DNA from: an uncultured Bacteroidales bacterium
GTDB lineage: Bacteria; Bacteroidota; Bacteroidia; Bacteroidales; UBA932
Reading direction: 5' to 3'
NCBI GenBank assembly: GCA_900316955.1
Contig: ONEX01000003.1
Location: 114,572 to 178,571, forward strand
DNA: 64,000 nt
The position numbers and the translations under genes were made by a program. The notes under the pieces are model-generated. The model saw nothing but the letters and a program-made list of their open reading frames with translations. It ran no database searches and had not been told where the DNA came from. The number at the start of each line of letters is the position of its first letter. Position 1 is the stretch's first letter. Shown piece after piece: positions 61,333 to 64,000 of the stretch.

Positions 61333-61360
61333 AAAAACCAGGGAATCATCCCTGGTTTTT
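61333..61360. terminator. Convergent terminator between the esterase and GH95-like genes
   Basis: 12-bp stem AAAAACCAGGGA/TCCCTGGTTTTT with ATCA loop and flanking A/T runs, functional in both directions. Confidence 0.9.
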
Positions 61361-61416
61361 TGTAATTGACCGGTAATCGATGGTACTGTCCGGGACTATG
61401 CCCGGGGAAGGTCCGG

Positions 61417-63894
61417 TCAGAAGATGATTTCGATCCGGGCGGTCTCGTTGGCCTTGAACGTGTACTGGACATGGTCGCCGTCCTTGGCCAGCTCCTTGCC
61501 ATTCACCAGGATGCGGCAGCCTTCCCGGCGGTTGCGAAGCGTCAGGTTCTGGGTCTGGCGGGAGGTGATGGAGGCACGGATGCCCTTCTCGTCCCAGTCC
61601 ATTTGATTCAGCTTGGCGAAGGTATACAGCCAGACACCGTCAATGGCGCCGTGCATCAAGTTGTCAGGCATGAGAGGCAGGAATTCCACCGTGCCGGGCT
61701 CGCTGAAGACGCACATCTCCACCAGGAACGCCGGGACGGCGCCCGTCAGGTCCGGGAACACGCCCCGATAGGGGAAGTGGCTGGTCTGCAGCGTGCGGCG
61801 GACGAAGCCGTGGTTGAGCAGCTGGCTCAGGTTCTGCTCGGCTTCTTCCATATCCTTCAGGCGGATGGCCGTGAAGGCGCGGTGGATGATGCCGTGGGCG
61901 GAGTCGTCCTGCTGGGCGCGCTTGCGGTTGGAGATGATGATGGCTTCGGTCAGCGCGGGATCCTTCTCGGGCGTGACCGCGCGGCCGGGCCACACGTCAT
62001 AATGGTGGGAAACGTGGCGGTGGTTGTAGTTCTCCTCGATCGTGGGCCAGGCCCATTCCTTGAGGCCGCCGTCCAAGTCCAGGAGATAGGTGGGCAGGGA
62101 GGCGAGCTGGGCTTCCCAGTGGGGGATGTTCTCCTGCTCGATGCCCAGGGTCTTGCATCCGTCGATCAGGTTCATCAGGATTTCGCGGCAGATGGCGATG
62201 TCCATGACGGAGTTGATCCGCGTGGGATTGATGTCCCGGCTGGTGACCGTCTCATAGCCGGGATTCGGGGTGGGGTTCTCCGGAGAGAAGGACGGATAGA
62301 AGATGACCTTGCCGTCCGGGCCGCGGTCGCACGCGTAATCCTCGTAGAACAGGGCCATTTCCTTGTAGGCCGGGATCAGGCGGGTCCGCAGGAATTCCTT
62401 GTCTCCCGTGACAAGGTAGTAGCCCCACAACTCGTTGAAGACCCAGCCCAGGCAGCCTGTCCAGGCGTAATGCGGATAGGTGCGGGAGAAATGATAGTAC
62501 AGGCCGGAATCCGGGTCGCAGTGGACGCTGGCCAGCAGGCCGCGGGCGCCGTAGAGCAGCTTCGCGTTGGTGCGGAAGTCGTCGAACTTGGTCTCGTAAT
62601 ACTTGAAATACACGTCCATCTCGTCAAAGAGGCCCGTGTTGTTTCCCGCGCAGACCTGCAGGTTCGTATTGATATTGTGCTGGCCCGTAAACGGAGGAAT
62701 CGTCTTGCCCGTCTCGTAGATCTGGAAGAAGCGGCCCATGTCATAGAGCTTTTCCAGCAGCGTGGGATCCAGCTCGTTCCTGCTGTGGGCGCGACGGAGC
62801 AGTTCTTCGCCGGAAAGCAGCAGGTCTTCGTCGGAGCTCAGATGGATCCGGGAACGGTCCATCCGCTCGCCGATGTGCTTTTCGTTCCCCTTGAGCAGCT
62901 TGTCGAAATCGACCTTCATGGCCAGCAGTCCGTCCCGGACGGGCTTGGCGCAGTCAAAGGTGAAATCGCTTTCGAAGCGCTCGATCTTCGCGACGACCGT
63001 CAGGCCGTCCGCGCCGGAAATGCGCATGCCTTTTTCGGTCTTGGTCATGGCGCCGCCTTTGGGCAGGAAGCGGATGACCACGGCGTAGCCCTTCTGGCCG
63101 AAGTCCGGATTGTACGCTGTGGCCAGCGTGATCACGCCGTCCTCGATATCCAGCTTAGGGGTGCTGCCGACCAGTCTGGGCAGCTGTATCTCCACGTCCA
63201 GGTCCAGCTGTCCCTTCGGCGCCGTGAAGCGGTTCACGGTGACGTCCCCGTCATAGGCGCAGAAGCTTTCGTTCCGGAAAGAACCGCGCGCATCCGTCCA
63301 CATGGAGGTAATCATGCCATTCTGCATGTCCAGGAAGCGCAGATAGTCCCGGGTATCGGGCTGCTCCGGCCGACGGAAGGTGAGCGTGAAGGCGGTGTGC
63401 CTCCGCGGTCCGCCGACGGGGTACAGAATCCGGTTGTCGAAATTCATATACTTTTCGAAGCCGGCCTTTTTCTGGGCCTCGTCCACCAGGGCATTCGCCT
63501 CATCCGGCTTGCCCTCCAGCAGCAGCTGGCGGATGCGGGGCAGGTAGGGACGCATGTCCGGAGGCAGGGGCGTCTCCGCCCATTGCGGCTCATAGAGCAG
63601 CTCCTGGGTGTAGGTCATCACCTCGTTGTAGGGCTGGCCGGAAGCCTGGATGCGCAGGAAACCGTTGCCGGTGATGAAATAGTCCGAAGGTTCTCCCGCG
63701 GGGGCGATGGAGCAGATGTTGTGCTTAGGCAGGATGGCGGCGCGCTTTTCCACCGGGATATAGGGGATGGGATACTCGAGCTTCTTGGTATCTATCCGGG
63801 CGGAACTCCCTTTGGGGTTGTCCAGTGAGCCCTGGGCGCCGGTGCTGCCCACCGCAAGGCTCAGGAATGCGAAAAATGCTATTAACTTTTTCAT
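61417..63894 (-). CDS. GH95-like glycoside hydrolase
   Basis: 825 residues, signal peptide ending near STGAQ. The (alpha/alpha)6 catalytic part shows GH95-like marks: 'QHNINTNLQVCAGNN' (position of the catalytic Asn), 'LYGARGLLA', 'FSPENPTPNPGYE' (general-acid Glu region) and 'NHRHVSHHYDVWPG'; the usual DGNFG-type motif is changed ('PDLTGAVPAFLVEM'). GH95 enzymes are alpha-L-fucosidases or alpha-L-galactosidases; given the divergence, another activity is possible. The 106 nt from 63895 to the window end show no recognisable gene or promoter. Confidence 0.72.
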   Translation of the reverse strand: MKKLIAFFAFLSLAVGSTGAQGSLDNPKGSSARIDTKKLEYPIPYIPVEKRAAILPKHNICSIAPAGEPSDYFITGNGFLRIQASGQPYNEVMTYTQELLYEPQWAETPLPPDMRPYLPRIRQLLLEGKPDEANALVDEAQKKAGFEKYMNFDNRILYPVGGPRRHTAFTLTFRRPEQPDTRDYLRFLDMQNGMITSMWTDARGSFRNESFCAYDGDVTVNRFTAPKGQLDLDVEIQLPRLVGSTPKLDIEDGVITLATAYNPDFGQKGYAVVIRFLPKGGAMTKTEKGMRISGADGLTVVAKIERFESDFTFDCAKPVRDGLLAMKVDFDKLLKGNEKHIGERMDRSRIHLSSDEDLLLSGEELLRRAHSRNELDPTLLEKLYDMGRFFQIYETGKTIPPFTGQHNINTNLQVCAGNNTGLFDEMDVYFKYYETKFDDFRTNAKLLYGARGLLASVHCDPDSGLYYHFSRTYPHYAWTGCLGWVFNELWGYYLVTGDKEFLRTRLIPAYKEMALFYEDYACDRGPDGKVIFYPSFSPENPTPNPGYETVTSRDINPTRINSVMDIAICREILMNLIDGCKTLGIEQENIPHWEAQLASLPTYLLDLDGGLKEWAWPTIEENYNHRHVSHHYDVWPGRAVTPEKDPALTEAIIISNRKRAQQDDSAHGIIHRAFTAIRLKDMEEAEQNLSQLLNHGFVRRTLQTSHFPYRGVFPDLTGAVPAFLVEMCVFSEPGTVEFLPLMPDNLMHGAIDGVWLYTFAKLNQMDWDEKGIRASITSRQTQNLTLRNRREGCRILVNGKELAKDGDHVQYTFKANETARIEIIF

Positions 63895-64000
63895 GGCTAG
63901 TATAGGGATTGTCGTTTAATGTTTTCAACTTGAGTCGAGCGGAAGCCATCCCTTGTTGCTGACGCATCAAACCCATCGTTTTATACTGTTTTTACGCTGA

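Noticed and set aside
63725-63976. Minus-strand open frame overlapping the start of the GH95-like gene
   Set aside because: Out-of-frame with the signal peptide-bearing gene and without any recognisable sequence pattern.
1-64000. CRISPR array, prophage or insertion sequence
   Set aside because: No regularly spaced repeats, cas genes, phage structural genes or transposases were recognised in either strand.

Overview
The window looks like a chromosome segment from a GC-rich member of the order Bacteroidales. Evidence: two SusC/SusD pairs, BACON-domain glycosidases, fimbrillin-like lipoproteins, Omp28-type proteins, and Bacteroidetes promoters (TTTG/TTG, about 20 nt, then TAnnTTTG). The high GC would fit a Rikenellaceae/Alistipes-like or uncultured rumen/gut Bacteroidales lineage, but the genus is inference. 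No CRISPR array, prophage or insertion sequence was seen.

Region 1 (1-21027, all on the minus strand) is a polysaccharide utilisation locus in two transcription units. The unit starting at about 15067 encodes a candidate surface glycan-binding lipoprotein, a GH26 lipoprotein, two SusC/SusD pairs, a DUF5060 glycosidase and a GH30 enzyme cut by the window edge. The unit starting at about 21040 encodes GH5, GH26, a GPH-type sugar transporter and a second GH5 with two BACON domains. The GH26/GH5 content points to beta-mannan or glucomannan. No dedicated regulator or mannosyl-phosphorylase lies inside the window.

Region 2 (21112-31998) is mostly housekeeping: tadA, two small genes, tRNA-Gln, a DJ-1/zinc-peptidase pair, alr, a lon-ung-coaD-thioredoxin operon, HU, a 29-residue ribosomal-like protein, and RNase G.

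Region 3 (32056-37169) is a redox-flavoured envelope operon: a TlpA-like thioredoxin, a DUF6029-like outer-membrane protein, an Omp28-type lipoprotein with CxxC, a 39-residue peptide, and a fimbrillin/BACON/Omp28 fusion lipoprotein with another CxxC. I consider it the best candidate for an undescribed system.

Region 4 (37206-53910) holds lnt, a membrane TPR regulator with a structured leader, a PASTA protein with an RluA-type pseudouridine synthase, a Gly/Met-rich outer-membrane protein, ruvC-serS, rplU-rpmA, an uncharacterised EF-hand membrane protein, a GT4 glycosyltransferase, a YqeY-type protein, and an SPFH protein with a 55-residue ribbon-helix-helix partner.

Region 5 (54020-64000) holds an M49-like lipoprotein whose HExxH motif is destroyed, a DASS transporter, a fimbrillin-like lipoprotein with its small upstream peptide (AT-rich for the window), purU, a CE1-type esterase and a GH95-like enzyme.
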